DNA of 64,000 bases from Burkholderia cepacia ATCC 25416 (GCF_001411495.1 NZ_CP012983.1:1054001-1118000); one strand, 5' to 3'; shown: positions 1 through 10,389, numbered from the stretch's first letter. Translations and numbers: made by a program. Notes: a model not told the origin generated them from the sequence alone.

Positions 1-389
1 CGAGCCCATACCGCCCGAAGGCGTCGCGCGCGGTCTTCGAGGAGATAGGAGGCCGCCAGCGTCAGGAGACCTGAAATTGCGCCCGTCACGATGTGCTCGA
101 GATAGGGGATGCGGTAGTGACTCGTGTGCGAGTAGGCGTCGCCCAACGTCGTCAGGCAGCCAACGATCAGCGCATTGCCGTATCGATGCGCATAGAGTTT
201 CGCCACGGGCGTGAACGTCAAAAGGACAGCCAGGAGTCCGGTAAGCAGACCTGTATGAAATGCGATAGTCCAGTGGGCAACGCTCATGATGTTGCCCCAG
301 CTCCCCGGCATGCAGGTCATGCACGCACTGGTCGGCTGCCAGAAGCGCTGGATAAACAGTCTGACGCGGTGCTTCCACTCGGTTGACAT
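1..389 (-). CDS. Partial small membrane protein of unknown function (C-terminus outside window)
   Basis: An open frame reads from an ATG at 389 to the window edge, giving 129 codons with no stop. The product begins MSTEWKHRVRLFIQRFW and contains two hydrophobic stretches, about residues 36-56 (AHWTIAFHTGLLTGLLAVLL) and 96-112 (IVTGAISGLLTLAASYL), with a charged segment between them. It therefore looks like a small inner-membrane protein. Codon use has the G/C-rich third positions seen in neighbouring real genes. I do not recognise the family. The frame on the opposite strand over the same bases shows no protein-like composition, so the minus frame is the better reading. Confidence 0.55.
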   Translation of the reverse strand, partial: MSTEWKHRVRLFIQRFWQPTSACMTCMPGSWGNIMSVAHWTIAFHTGLLTGLLAVLLTFTPVAKLYAHRYGNALIVGCLTTLGDAYSHTSHYRIPYLEHIVTGAISGLLTLAASYLLEDRARRLRAVWA

Positions 390-763
390 GATGCATTCCC
401 GTCGATGCCGTTGTCATGGCCAACGCCGCCACACGTATCGTTGAAGCAGTTTCCACGCCCTTCAGCGAGCTTGCTGCCCCCGTCACGGACGGGCTGGCCG
501 TAGGCCAGAGAGGCAGAACAATAACCCGGACATGGGGGAATACTACTCCACGATCGGAGGGCCGCTGCTTCGACCGAGGCCGGCATTCGACGCTCGCGTC
601 CGTCGGTGCGATCCTGTCCATGACGGGCATCGGGCGTTGGGCTTTCGCGCGAAGTAGACGTCCGGCGTCAACGGCAAATTCAGCCGATGTATCGACGTTT
701 GACGCCCCGCCTGGCCGGCAAACGTCGCCGTCATATAGAATGATGCGCTTTGCCCGTACGCCC
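390..763. other. Intergenic region upstream of rdgC, no gene recognised
   Basis: About 370 bases separate the divergent partial membrane protein and rdgC. The rdgC reading frame stays open upstream through most of this region, but its translation there is low-complexity and unlike RdgC, so I treat it as non-coding. No clear promoter, terminator or RNA gene was found. Confidence 0.5.
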
Positions 764-1687
764 ATGTGGTTCAAGAATCTTCAGCTTCATCGTCTTCCGG
801 CCCCCTGGGCCGTTACTCCCGACCAGATGGAAGCCTGGCTGGCGCCCTATGCGTTTCAGCCGTGCAACAGCATCGAGATGCAGCGCTTCGGATGGGCGTC
901 GCCGCGTGACGACGGCGCGCTTGTGTATTCGAACAACCGGCAGATGCTGCTGGTGTTTCGTTCGGAAAAGAAGCTGCTCCCGGCGTCGGTCATCAATCAG
1001 GTGACCAAGGCCCGGGCGCTCGAGGTCGAGGAGCAACAGGGCTTCAAGGTCGGACGAAAGCAGCTGCGCGAACTCAAGGAGCAGATCACCGACGAACTGC
1101 TGCCGCGCGCGTTCAGCATTCGCCGCGATACTCGCGTGTGGATCGATACGGTGAACGGCTGGCTCGTCATCGATGCGGCTTCACAGGCGCTCGCCGACGA
1201 GATTCGCGGCCTGCTCGTCAAATCGATCGACCAGTTGCCGCTCGCCGGCGTTCAAGTGGCGCATTCGCCGGTTGCCGCGATGACGGACTGGCTGCTGTCC
1301 GGCGAGGCGCCGGGCGGATTCACCGTGGACCAGGACGCCGAGTTGCGTTCGAGCGGCGAAGGCGGCGCCACGGTGCGATACGTCGGCCACGCGCTGGAAG
1401 CGAACGACATGCGCCGACACATCGAGGCCGGCAAGCAATGCATGCGCCTCGCGATGACCTGGAACGACCGGATCTCCTTCGTGCTGACGCCGTCGCTGAC
1501 GATCAAGCGCGTGTCGCCGCTCGACGTGATCAAGGAGGCGGCGGATCCCACCGCGCAGAACGACGATGAGCGCTTCGATTCGGACGTCACGCTGATGACG
1601 GGTGAATTGGCGCGGATGCTGGCCGATCTCGTCGAAAGCCTGGGGGGTGAACAGCAGCACGACTCGATTCAAAAGGCAGCCGCCTGA
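764..1687 (+). CDS. rdgC: Recombination-associated protein RdgC
   Basis: Product of 307 residues, the usual length for RdgC, a DNA-binding ring protein that modulates RecA-dependent recombination and replication restart in the nucleoid. Recognisable family signatures are the start [11 protein letters not shown], the segment [38 protein letters not shown] in the middle, and [19 protein letters not shown] near the C-terminus. The start is set at 764 because E. coli RdgC begins with the equivalent of LWFKN. In-frame ATGs at 740 and 743 would add eight residues with no counterpart. No strong ribosome site precedes any of them. It converges on yejF, about 100 bases downstream. Confidence 0.95.
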   Translation: MWFKNLQLHRLPAPWAVTPDQMEAWLAPYAFQPCNSIEMQRFGWASPRDDGALVYSNNRQMLLVFRSEKKLLPASVINQVTKARALEVEEQQGFKVGRKQLRELKEQITDELLPRAFSIRRDTRVWIDTVNGWLVIDAASQALADEIRGLLVKSIDQLPLAGVQVAHSPVAAMTDWLLSGEAPGGFTVDQDAELRSSGEGGATVRYVGHALEANDMRRHIEAGKQCMRLAMTWNDRISFVLTPSLTIKRVSPLDVIKEAADPTAQNDDERFDSDVTLMTGELARMLADLVESLGGEQQHDSIQKAAA

Positions 1688-1792
1688 ACACCGTCGGTTG
1701 TCGCGGATCCTGGCTGCTTTGCCGCAATCGCTCCGCCACGCATTCGTCTGCCGATTCGCCTGCCGGCCCCATGCGCGCATCCGGCTGATGGC

Positions 1793-3463
1793 TCAGGGGA
1801 TGAGCCGGGCCGAACGGTCCGTCGATCCGGCACACACTTGCACGATCTGCGCCCCGGCAGCGTCGTCGAGCATCGACGACGCCAGCAGCGCGCGCGTGTA
1901 AGGGTGTGACGGCGAATTGAGCACCTGCAGCGTGTCGCCTTCTTCGACGATGCGCCCCGCCTGCATCACGATCACGCGGTGCGCCATCGCGCGCATCACG
2001 GCCAGATCGTGCGTGATGAACAGGTAGCTGAGCCGATACCGGGCCTGCAGGCTCGTCAGCAACGCCAGCACCTGCTTCTGGATCGATACGTCGAGGGCGC
2101 TGGTCGGCTCGTCGAGCACGAGCAGTTCGGGCTCCACCGCCAGCGCCCGCGCGATTGCGATCCGCTGCCGCTGCCCGCCGGAGAACTCGTGCGGATAACG
2201 CAGCATCGTGTCGGCCGGCAGCCCGACTTCCTCCAGCAACGCCGCGACGCGCGCGCGGCGCGCGGCCCCCGCCAGTTCCGGCCGATGCAGCGCGAGCCCT
2301 TCGCCGACGATCTGCTCGATCGTCATGCGCGGCGCCAGCGAACCGAACGGATCCTGAAACACCACCTGCAGCCGCCCGTATAGCGCGCGGCGCTCCGCTT
2401 TCGCGCGCAGCGCCGCAAGCGGCAGCCCGTCGATCTCGATCTCGCCCGACGCAGGCCGCTGCAGGCCGAGCACCGCCGACGCGAGCGTCGATTTCCCCGA
2501 GCCCGACTCGCCGACGATCCCGACCGTCTCGCCACGACGCAAGCTCAGTTGCGCGTCGTGCACCGCACGGAATGCGGTCTGCCCGAATACCGCGCGCCAG
2601 CCTTTCGCGGTGGTCCGGTAGTCGACCGCGAGCGCGCGCACGTCAAGGATCGTTCGCGCGTCGGCCGCGACCGGCTCGATCGCGCGGCGCGGCGCACTGT
2701 CGAGCAGCCGGCGCGTATAGGGATGCCGCGGCGCGTCGAACAGCGCCCCGGTTTCGTTTGCCTCGACGAGCACGCCGTGCTCCATCACCGCCACGCGCTG
2801 CGCGAAGCGCCGCACGAGGTTCAGGTCGTGCGTGATCAACAGCACGGCCATCCCGCGCGCGGCGGCCTCCTGCTCCTGCAGGTCGAGCAACAGGTCGACG
2901 ATCTGCTGGCGCACGGTCACGTCGAGCGCGGTGGTCGGCTCGTCCGCGAGCAGCAGCCGCGGCCGGCACGCGAGTGCCATCGCGATCATCGCGCGCTGCC
3001 GCTGGCCGCCCGACAACTGGTGCGGAAAGCTGTCGATGCGGCGCTCCGGCTCCGGAATCCCGGTGCGCCGCAGCAGCTCAATACCGCGCGTCCGCGCCGC
3101 GCCCGGCCTCAGCCCCTCGTGCAGCCGCAGGCTCTCGGCGATCTGCTTGCCGATCGTATACAGCGGATTGAGCGCCGTCATCGGCTCCTGGAACACCATC
3201 GCGATGTCCGCGCCGCGGATGCCGCGCATCTGCCGCTCGCTCTTCGTCAGCAGATCCTCACCGTCGAACAGCACGCGCCCCGACAAGCTTGCCTGCCGCA
3301 CCAACCGCATGATCGACAGCGCGGTCACGCTCTTGCCCGAGCCCGACTCACCGACGAGCGCGACCCGCTCACCGCGTTCGACCGACAGGCTCAGCTCGCG
3401 CACGACCGTCCGGTCGCCGAATCGGGCGGAGAAGCCATCCATTTCCAGCAACGGGTTCGTCAT
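1793..3463 (-). CDS. yejF: Peptide ABC transporter, double ATP-binding protein YejF
   Basis: A 556-residue fusion of two ABC ATPase domains that powers the YejABE peptide importer from the cytoplasmic side. Each half has a Walker A (GESGSGKS, first at about residues 38-45), a signature motif (LSGGQRQR in the first half, FSGGQRQR in the second) and a Walker B (LLADEPTTALD and LVLDEPTSALD). Each half also ends with the oligopeptide-transporter tail (HPYTRRLL and HPYTRALL). The ATG overlaps the yejE stop in a TGATG arrangement, so the two are translationally coupled. It is the last gene of the yej operon. The domains resemble DppD/DppF or GsiA, but the tandem fusion and the neighbours point to YejF. 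Confidence 0.93.
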   Translation of the reverse strand: MTNPLLEMDGFSARFGDRTVVRELSLSVERGERVALVGESGSGKSVTALSIMRLVRQASLSGRVLFDGEDLLTKSERQMRGIRGADIAMVFQEPMTALNPLYTIGKQIAESLRLHEGLRPGAARTRGIELLRRTGIPEPERRIDSFPHQLSGGQRQRAMIAMALACRPRLLLADEPTTALDVTVRQQIVDLLLDLQEQEAAARGMAVLLITHDLNLVRRFAQRVAVMEHGVLVEANETGALFDAPRHPYTRRLLDSAPRRAIEPVAADARTILDVRALAVDYRTTAKGWRAVFGQTAFRAVHDAQLSLRRGETVGIVGESGSGKSTLASAVLGLQRPASGEIEIDGLPLAALRAKAERRALYGRLQVVFQDPFGSLAPRMTIEQIVGEGLALHRPELAGAARRARVAALLEEVGLPADTMLRYPHEFSGGQRQRIAIARALAVEPELLVLDEPTSALDVSIQKQVLALLTSLQARYRLSYLFITHDLAVMRAMAHRVIVMQAGRIVEEGDTLQVLNSPSHPYTRALLASSMLDDAAGAQIVQVCAGSTDRSARLIP

Positions 3464-4569
3464 CACCGGCCTCCGCCAAATGCCGAGCCACGCGTGCGTG
3501 CATCGAGCGCGTTGCGCAGTGCGTCGCCGATGAAGGTCAGCAGCAGCAGCGTGACGACCAGCGCCGCGAAAGCCGATACAGAAATCCACCACGCGTCGAG
3601 ATTGTTCTTGCCTTGCTTGAGCAGCTCGCCGAGGCTCGGTGTCGGCGGCGGCACGCCGAGCCCCAGGAAGTCGAGGCTCGTCAGCGACAGGATCGCCGCG
3701 CTCATCCGGAACGGCAGGAACGTGATCACCGGCGTCAGGCTGTTCGGCAGCACGTGCCTCCAGATGATCTGTGCGTTCGACAGCCCCATCGTGCGTGCCG
3801 CTTTCACGTAGTCGAGCGCTCGGTTGCGCAGGAATTCGGCCCGGACGTAGTCGGACAGCACGAGCCAGCCGAACATCGACAGCAGCACGAACAGCAGCCA
3901 CAGCGACGGCGTGAAGATCGACGCGAAGATGATCAGCAGGTACAGGTCGGGCAGCGCGCTCCAGATCTCGATCAGACGCTGGCCGATCAGGTCGGTGCGC
4001 CCGCCGTAGAAACCCTGCACCGCCCCCGCGAGCACGCCGATCAGCATGCCCGACGCGGTCAACGCGAACGCCATCAGCACCGACAGCCGGAACCCGTACA
4101 GCAGCCGCGCGAGCACGTCGCGCCCGAACTGGTCGGTGCCGAGCCAGTTGCTTGAGGACGGTGGCGCCGGATACGGCCGCGAAGCGAAATAGTCGATTGT
4201 GTCGTAGCGGTATCGGTTCGGCGGGAAGATCGCGAAGTTGCCGCGCGCGTCGAGGTTCGCGCGAATGGCAGGGTCGAGATAGTTCGTCTTCGCGGGAAAA
4301 TCGCCGCCAAAGCGCGTTTCCGGATAGTCCTTCACGATCGGGAACGCGTAGTGCCCGTCATACCGCAGCACGAGCGGACGGTCGTTCGACAGCACGTCGG
4401 CGAACAGGCTGATCGCGAACAGCGCGACGAAGATCACGAAACTCCAGTAGCCGAGCGGCTGCGCGCGAAAACGCAACCACGTGCGCCGCCACGGCGACGG
4501 CGATTGGCCGGCGCGGTCGCGCTCAGCGGTCCAGGCTGTTGAACTGGATACGGGGGTCGACGAGGACAT
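3463..4569 (-). CDS. yejE: Peptide ABC transporter permease YejE
   Basis: A 368-residue inner-membrane permease of the oligopeptide (OppC/YejE) type. The first membrane segment is at about residues 38-55, followed by a long periplasmic loop typical of YejE (FPIVKDYPETRFGGDFPAKTNYLD). The membrane core carries the EAA-like loop that contacts the ATPase (VKAARTMGLSNAQIIWRHVLPNS). The N-terminal 30 residues are serine- and charge-rich and overlap the end of yejB by 47 bases. A shorter start is possible but no better ATG lies before the first membrane helix. It pairs with YejB to form the transmembrane channel. Confidence 0.93.
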   Translation of the reverse strand: MSSSTPVSSSTAWTAERDRAGQSPSPWRRTWLRFRAQPLGYWSFVIFVALFAISLFADVLSNDRPLVLRYDGHYAFPIVKDYPETRFGGDFPAKTNYLDPAIRANLDARGNFAIFPPNRYRYDTIDYFASRPYPAPPSSSNWLGTDQFGRDVLARLLYGFRLSVLMAFALTASGMLIGVLAGAVQGFYGGRTDLIGQRLIEIWSALPDLYLLIIFASIFTPSLWLLFVLLSMFGWLVLSDYVRAEFLRNRALDYVKAARTMGLSNAQIIWRHVLPNSLTPVITFLPFRMSAAILSLTSLDFLGLGVPPPTPSLGELLKQGKNNLDAWWISVSAFAALVVTLLLLTFIGDALRNALDARTRGSAFGGGR

Positions 4570-5575
4570 AGCAGATATCCGCGATGAGTTTGGTCAGAAG
4601 ACCGATGAGCGTGAACAGGAACAGCGAGCCGAGCACGACCGGATAGTCGCGGCGGATCACCGAGTCGTATGACAGTTGCCCCATGCCGTCGAGCGAGAAC
4701 AGTGTCTCGATCAGCAGGTTGCCGTTCAGGAAGGCGCCGACGAACGCGGCAGGCAGCCCGGTCAGCAGCGGGATCGCCGCGTTGCGCAGCACGTGCTTCC
4801 ACAGCACGTCGCGCTCGGGCACGCCTTTCGCGCGGGCGGTCAGCACGTACTGCCGGCCGATTTCATCGAGGAACGTGTTCTTGGTCAGGATCGTGACGAT
4901 CGCGAAGTTGCCGACGACCGACGCCGTCACCGGCATCACGATGTGCCACAGATAGTCGAGCGCCTTTCCGATCAGCGTCAGGTCGTCGAAGTTGTCGGAC
5001 GTGAGCCCGCGCATCGGGAACACCTGCCAGAACGTGCCGCCGCCGAACAGCATCAGCAGCAGCACGCCGAGCACGAAGCCCGGCACCGCGTAGCCGGCCA
5101 GCACCAGCACGCTCGTCACGGTGTCGAACCGCGACCCGTTGCGCACCGCCTTCGCGATGCCGAGCGGCACCGACACCAGGTACGTGAGGATCACCGTCCA
5201 CATCCCGAGCGTGATCGACACCGGCAGCTTCGAGCGGATCACGTCCCACACGCGCGCATGGACGAAGTACGAGTCGCCGAGGTCGAATCGCGCGTATGCC
5301 TTCAGCATCATCCAGTAGCGCTCGAGCGGCGGCTTGTCGAAGCCGAACTGCCTGCGGATCTGCTCGACCTGCTGCGGATCGACGCCCTGGCTGCCGTGGT
5401 AGCCCCCGCCTCCGCCGCCCGCCTCGCCGCCGTGCGCGCTGCCGTGGCGCAACTGCGTGAGGACCTGCTCGACCGGGCCGCCCGGCACGAACTGCGTGAC
5501 CGCGAACGTGATCGTCACGACGCCGATCAGCGTCGGGACCATCAGCAGCAGCCGCCGGAATATGTAGCCAATCAT
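4523..5575 (-). CDS. yejB: Peptide ABC transporter permease YejB
   Basis: A 350-residue inner-membrane permease of the DppB/OppB/YejB family. It starts MIGYIFRRLLLMVPTLIGVV, the standard first helix, and has the coupling loop VLTARAKGVPERDVLWKHVL and the C-terminal core FSLDGMGQLSYDSVIRRDYP. A glycine- and histidine-rich insert (SAHGGEAGGGGGGYHGSQG, about residues 45-64) sits where YejB proteins carry a variable loop after the first helix. It lies 19 bases downstream of yejA and overlaps yejE, so the genes form one transcription unit. Confidence 0.94.
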   Translation of the reverse strand: MIGYIFRRLLLMVPTLIGVVTITFAVTQFVPGGPVEQVLTQLRHGSAHGGEAGGGGGGYHGSQGVDPQQVEQIRRQFGFDKPPLERYWMMLKAYARFDLGDSYFVHARVWDVIRSKLPVSITLGMWTVILTYLVSVPLGIAKAVRNGSRFDTVTSVLVLAGYAVPGFVLGVLLLMLFGGGTFWQVFPMRGLTSDNFDDLTLIGKALDYLWHIVMPVTASVVGNFAIVTILTKNTFLDEIGRQYVLTARAKGVPERDVLWKHVLRNAAIPLLTGLPAAFVGAFLNGNLLIETLFSLDGMGQLSYDSVIRRDYPVVLGSLFLFTLIGLLTKLIADICYVLVDPRIQFNSLDR

Positions 5576-5594
5576 CGTGGTGCTCTCCGTTCCG

Positions 5595-7484
5595 TCATGT
5601 ACCGGAAACCCGCGCGGCGCCCGCCGGTTTCTTCCGGTACCAGTAGCTGATGATCCAGTCCTCGTACTGGTAGGAATCCGGAACGATGGCCGGATGTCCG
5701 TAGCTCGCCTTGTACGCGATCCGTGCGTTCGGCAGGTAGTAATGCGGCACGAGGATGTACAGGTTGATCAGCACGCGGTCGAGCGCGTGCGTGGCCGTCT
5801 CGAGATCGTCGAGCGTGTCGGCCGCGAGCGCCGCGCGGATCAGTGCGTCGACCGCCTTCGACTTCACGCCCGGATAGTTCTCGGAGCCGACCTGGGACGC
5901 CGCCGCGCTGCCGAAACGGCGTGCGAGCTCCGCCCCCGGGATCGTGACGGGCGAATAGATGAAGGTCGTCATGTCGTACTGGAAGTTGTCCAGGCGCCGC
6001 TGGTAAAGCGCGCTGTCGAGCTCGTGCAGCGACGCGCGGATGCCGAGCGTGCCGAGCGCCTGGATGTACGGCAGGATCAACCGGTCCATGCCCGGCTGGT
6101 CGTCGATGATCTCGATCGTCATCGGCGTGCCGTTCGCGTCGCGCAGCGCACCGTCCCGGAAATGCCAGCCGGCCTGCGCGAGCAGGTCGCGCGCCTGCTT
6201 CAGGTTCGCGCGCAACGAGCCAGGCGGCAGCGTCGACGGCGGCCGGATCATCGGGCCGAACACCTCGGCCGGCAGTTCGGCGCGATACGGCGCGAGCAGC
6301 GCCAGCTCGCGCTCGCTCGGCATGCCCTTCGCGCCGAACGGGCTCGCCGCCCAGAAGCTGTCCGTGCGGCGGTACTGCCCGTAGAACATCATCCGGTTCA
6401 TCCAGTCGTAGTCGAATGCGAGCGTCAATGCATGACGCACGCGTACGTCGGCGAACTGCGGTTTACGCAGGTTGATCAGAAAGCCCTGCATCTGTGCGGG
6501 GCCGTCCGGGAATTCCCCCTGCTTCAGCATCCCGTTGCGTAAATTGCGGCCGACGTAACGGCGTGCCCATTGCGTCGCGCTGTATTCCATGCGCGCATCG
6601 ATGTCGCCGGCCTTGAATGCCTCCAGCATCGTGTACTGGTCGAGATACAGCTTGAACGACACGCGCGCGAAGCGGTACATGCCGCGTCGCGACGGCAGGT
6701 TCGCGGCCCAGTAACGCGGGTTGCGCACATAGACGATCTGCTTGTCGTTCTTGCGCTGTTCGATCAGGTAAGGGCCGCTCGCGATCGGCGGCACCGTTGC
6801 GATCTGGTCGAACGGCGGCCGCGTGCCGTCGGCCCGCATGCCCCACTTCGGCGAGAACACCGGCAGGTCGCCCGCGATCAGCGCGGCGTCGCGCTCCGCA
6901 TGCTTGAACTCGAAGCGCACCGTGTGGCCGTCGACGACCACTGCGCGCCGGATCACCGAAAACTGCGCGTTGAAGAGCGGCGACGCCTGCGGGCCCGACA
7001 GCGTGTCGAACGAGTATTTGACGTCGTCCGCCGTGATCGGGTCACCGTTGGAGAAACGTGCGGCCGGATCGATGTGGAACGTGGCCGAGAGTCCGTCGGG
7101 CGCGACCTGAACGTCGTCGGCGATCAATGCATACTCGGATGCGAGCTCATCCCAGCTGCGCTGCATCAGCGTGTCGAACATCAGGTTCTTGATGTCCGGT
7201 GCGGGCGAGCCGCGCACGAGGAACGGGTTCAGCGAATCGTAGCTCTGCGCTTCGTTGTAGTTCTGAAAGGCCAGCGTGCCGTCGTCCGGCGCGTCGGGGT
7301 CCGCATACGCGAAATGCGTGAATCCCGCCGGATACTTCGGCGCGCCGAACTGCGCGATCGCCGGCGCAGCCACCGCGCTCGCGATCGCGACGCCGTACGC
7401 GAGCGCGGCTGCGCACACGGCGATCGCGCCCCGGGCCGCGATCGCCTGCGCGCGCCGCGCATGCAACATCGATACTGTCATCAT
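5595..7484 (-). CDS. yejA: Peptide ABC transporter periplasmic binding protein YejA
   Basis: A 629-residue extracellular solute-binding protein (SBP_bac_5 family) that would deliver peptides to YejBEF. It has a signal peptide (hydrophobic run around AIAVCAAALAYGVAIASAVA), then the YejA-like mature start with FGAPKYPAGFTHFAYADPDAP and the family signature AARFSNGDPITADDVKYSF. The start is placed at the ATG at 7484, just before MTVSMLHARRAQ, because the frame upstream lacks signal-like sequence and the preceding bases (GAAGACCG) give a weak ribosome site. E. coli YejABEF imports peptides including microcin C; the substrate here is unknown. The TBDR gene ends 112 bases upstream. Confidence 0.92.
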   Translation of the reverse strand: MMTVSMLHARRAQAIAARGAIAVCAAALAYGVAIASAVAAPAIAQFGAPKYPAGFTHFAYADPDAPDDGTLAFQNYNEAQSYDSLNPFLVRGSPAPDIKNLMFDTLMQRSWDELASEYALIADDVQVAPDGLSATFHIDPAARFSNGDPITADDVKYSFDTLSGPQASPLFNAQFSVIRRAVVVDGHTVRFEFKHAERDAALIAGDLPVFSPKWGMRADGTRPPFDQIATVPPIASGPYLIEQRKNDKQIVYVRNPRYWAANLPSRRGMYRFARVSFKLYLDQYTMLEAFKAGDIDARMEYSATQWARRYVGRNLRNGMLKQGEFPDGPAQMQGFLINLRKPQFADVRVRHALTLAFDYDWMNRMMFYGQYRRTDSFWAASPFGAKGMPSERELALLAPYRAELPAEVFGPMIRPPSTLPPGSLRANLKQARDLLAQAGWHFRDGALRDANGTPMTIEIIDDQPGMDRLILPYIQALGTLGIRASLHELDSALYQRRLDNFQYDMTTFIYSPVTIPGAELARRFGSAAASQVGSENYPGVKSKAVDALIRAALAADTLDDLETATHALDRVLINLYILVPHYYLPNARIAYKASYGHPAIVPDSYQYEDWIISYWYRKKPAGAARVSGT

Positions 7485-7595
7485 CGGTCTTCGTGTGATC
7501 GCACCGGCGCGCGGCCGGTGCCATGTCGATTCGAAATGCGGGAACGCATGCCGCCGGCGACCGCAACGGCCGACCGCATGCGCGGGCACGCGCCG

Positions 7596-10389
7596 TCAGA
7601 ACCGGTAGGTCGCACCGGCCTGCGCAAAGCGGCCGACGTACGTGTACAGCGACGTGTCGTAGCCGGTCTGGTAGGCCGCGTTCATGTACACGGGATCGAA
7701 CGGCGGCTTGCGGTTGAAGATGTTGTTGATGCCCGCATACAGCGTCCAGTGCTTGAACCCGGTATAGCTGACGGTCATGTTGAACTGGCTGTACGACGCG
7801 ACGCTGTCCTGCATGTTCGGGTAGTTCCCGGCCGGCAGGATCGCCTGGCTGTACGGGCCCACGTAGATCCACGTCAGCGTCGTGTTCCACTTCCGGTAGT
7901 TCCAGTTCAGGTCCGTATTGCCCTTCCAGCGCGGGAAGCTGCCGCCGAACGGCTGGTTCACCGAACCGTTGTTGCCCGCGAAGTCGGTATCGACGCCGCC
8001 CACCGGCATCTTGAAGTGCCACACGTACGCCCAGTCGCCCGACAGCGTGAACGTGCCGATCGCCGTCTTCACCGACTGGCGGAACGTCGTCTCGAAGCCG
8101 TCCGTGTCGAGATGCGACAGGTTCTTGTACGGCATCACCACGTACGCGATCGAACCGTTCGGGTTGCGTATCACGCGAGACGGATCGTTCGCGTCGACCA
8201 CGCTCTGCACGTCGTCGGTACCGATCACGTTGTCGACGTGGATCTTGTACCAGTCGAAGCCGATGTCGGTCGTACGCGTCGGCGACAGCTGGAAGCCGAT
8301 GTTGTAGTTCTTCGTGCGCTCGGGCTGCAGGTTCTGGTTGCCCGCCTGGATTTCTTCCGTCAGGTTGTACGAGCCGGGCGCGTTCCGATCGTGCGCGTCG
8401 ATCACGCCTTGCGTGGAGAAGGTACGCGACGCCGTATTCTCGATCAGCGTCGGTGCACGGAAGCCGCGCGTGTACGACGCGTAGGTCGTGAACTCGCGCA
8501 CCGGCTGGAAACGCAGCGCGAAGCGCGGCGAAAACGCCCCGCCGAAATCGCTGTAGTGATCGTAGCGGCCCGACTGGCTGAAGGTGAGGTTTTTCAGGAT
8601 CGGTACGTCGAGCTGGTAGTAGACCGCCGCGACATTGCGCTGGCCGTTGACCGATTGCATCGCCGGCCGGATGAGCGTGCCGTCCGCCCAGCCCGAGCCC
8701 GTGCCGATGTACTGGGTTTCATGCAGGAATTGCGTACCCAGGCCGAGGCCGACGTTGCCGGTGGGCAGCGTGAACAGGTTCGGCGTCGCAATCGTCGCAT
8801 CGACCGAGTCGAGTTTCGTGATCGCCTGCGTGCTGGTACTGCCATAGGCGCCATCGAGGCCATGCGGCGTCGCGGCCGGATTCGCGAAGTCGAACCCGCC
8901 GTTCTGAACGATGTTCTCCAGCGCGGACGCCCGCATCCGGTTCGAGAAGTCGTTCGACACCTCGCTCTGCGAGTGCGAGTACGCCACCGACCAATCCCAG
9001 TCGCCCACCTTGGGTGTGGAGAAGGTCCCCTTGACGCCCGTCGCCGCCCGCCAGAAATTCGCGCTCGTGCGAACAGACTGCGTGTCTCCGAACGTGTAGC
9101 GAAGCTGCGTCGGCGTGCCGAACGGATTGTACGGATTGCTGCCCGGCACGACGTTCGGCACCAGCTTGACGCCCCCCGTCGCGGGATCGTACGTCTGCGT
9201 ATTCGAACGCAGGCGCTCGACGCCGGTGTTCGTGACCGTCGTATTGTTGCTTTCCCACAGGTCGGCGAATGCCTGCATCGCGTCGTTGATCTTGAAGTCG
9301 GCATGCACCTTCGCGCTCAAGCGTTCGGTCCACGGCGAGATCGACGATGCGTATGCGGTGTTGTTGCCGCACACGCTGCCGCTTTCGCCGAATGCCTGCG
9401 CGGTCGAGCCGGCCGGAATCGCCTTGCCGCCGCGCGGGCATGGCGACAGCGGCACGTCGGTGCCATTGCGCCGCCAGTACGACAGCGATTCGTTGTTCAG
9501 GCCGCCGGGGAAATTCGAGAAATTCTGGTTCTGCGACATGTCGCGATCGGACGCCAGAATCCCGTTGGACTTGTAGTAGCTGAGCGCCGCGGTCACGTTG
9601 AAGCGATCCGAATTCAGGTCGCCGATGCCGCCCAGGATGCTGAACTGGGTCGTGCCCGCGCCGCCGCCGCCCTGCGTCGCGCCGCCGTAGCTGCCGCCAA
9701 GCTCGAGCCCCTGGAAGTTCTTCTTGGTGATGATGTTCACGACGCCCGCGATGGCATCCGAGCCGTACTGCGACACAGCGCCGGTCTTGACGATCTCGAT
9801 GCGGTCGATGATGTTGATCGGCAGCGTGTTCAGGTCGAAGAACTGGTCGGTGCCGTTCACGGCGAACGCGTAGGGTGCCACGCGCTGCCCGTCCACCAGC
9901 ACCAGCGTGTACTTTTCGCTGAGGCCGCGCAATGCGATGCCCGCACCGCCCGGCGCGAAACTGCCCTGCGCACCCGATCCTTCGCCCCAGCTGCTTGACG
10001 AGTTCGCCGACACGCCGCGCAGGAAATCCGATACCGTCGTGTAGCCGCTGTTCTCGATGTCCTTGGCCGTGACGGTCTGCACCTGGTTGAAGCCGACCTT
10101 GTCCGCACTGCGGATCAGCGAGCCCGTCACCTCGAAGCGCTTGATCTGCGCGACCTTGCCCTGCGCCGCCGCGCCACCGGCCGGCACGCCGGCTCCCGGG
10201 CCCGGCTCACCGGTCGGCACAGGCGCATCCTGCGCGACCGCCGTCGCAATCTCTGCCCCCCCCGGGCGACGGCTGACTCTGCGCGAATGCCGGCGCCGCC
10301 AGCGTGGCCGTCAGCGCCATTTCCGCCCAGATCATCCTCTTGATAGCCAACGCCAAAACTTTCTGCTTCATCTTGGTCCACTCGTTCAT
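7596..10389 (-). CDS. TonB-dependent receptor, frameshifted at a C8/G8 tract near its N-terminus
   Basis: An outer-membrane receptor of the TonB-dependent family. The plug domain has VTGSLIRSADKVGFNQVQTV, LVLVDGQRVAPYAFAV and the signature VSQYGSDAIAGVVNIITKKN; a long beta-barrel ends in aromatic YRF. The main frame (from about 10220 down) has no signal peptide. The missing N-terminus MNEWTKMKQKVLALAIKRM...TLAAPAFAQSQPSPGG lies in another frame just upstream. The two join perfectly if the eight-G run (plus-strand C8 at 10256-10263) is read as seven, giving PSPGGAEIATAVAQDAP. As written, the gene is off: a phase-variable state, a decayed gene or a sequencing error. It sits between an XRE-cupin regulator and yejA, suggesting peptide uptake. 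Confidence 0.85.
10256..10263. repeat. C8 homopolymer at the frameshift in the TonB-dependent receptor
   Basis: Eight consecutive C (plus strand) followed by GGG lie just after the predicted signal-peptide cleavage region of the receptor. Seven residues of tract would restore one continuous frame; eight do not. Slipped-strand change here would switch the receptor on or off. Confidence 0.8.

Noticed and set aside
1790..1806. GGCTCA/TGAGCC hairpin as the terminator between rdgC and yejF
   Set aside because: The stem is short, overlaps the yejF stop codon and lacks a T-run.
2549..3811. Long plus-strand open frame
   Set aside because: It mirrors yejF and yejE, both clear genes; its translation is low-complexity Arg/His/Gln-rich.
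6570..9998. A 1,142-codon open frame on the plus strand
   Set aside because: It lies opposite yejA and the TonB-dependent receptor, is rich in Arg, Val and His, and has no family features. It is an antisense consequence of GC-rich codon use.
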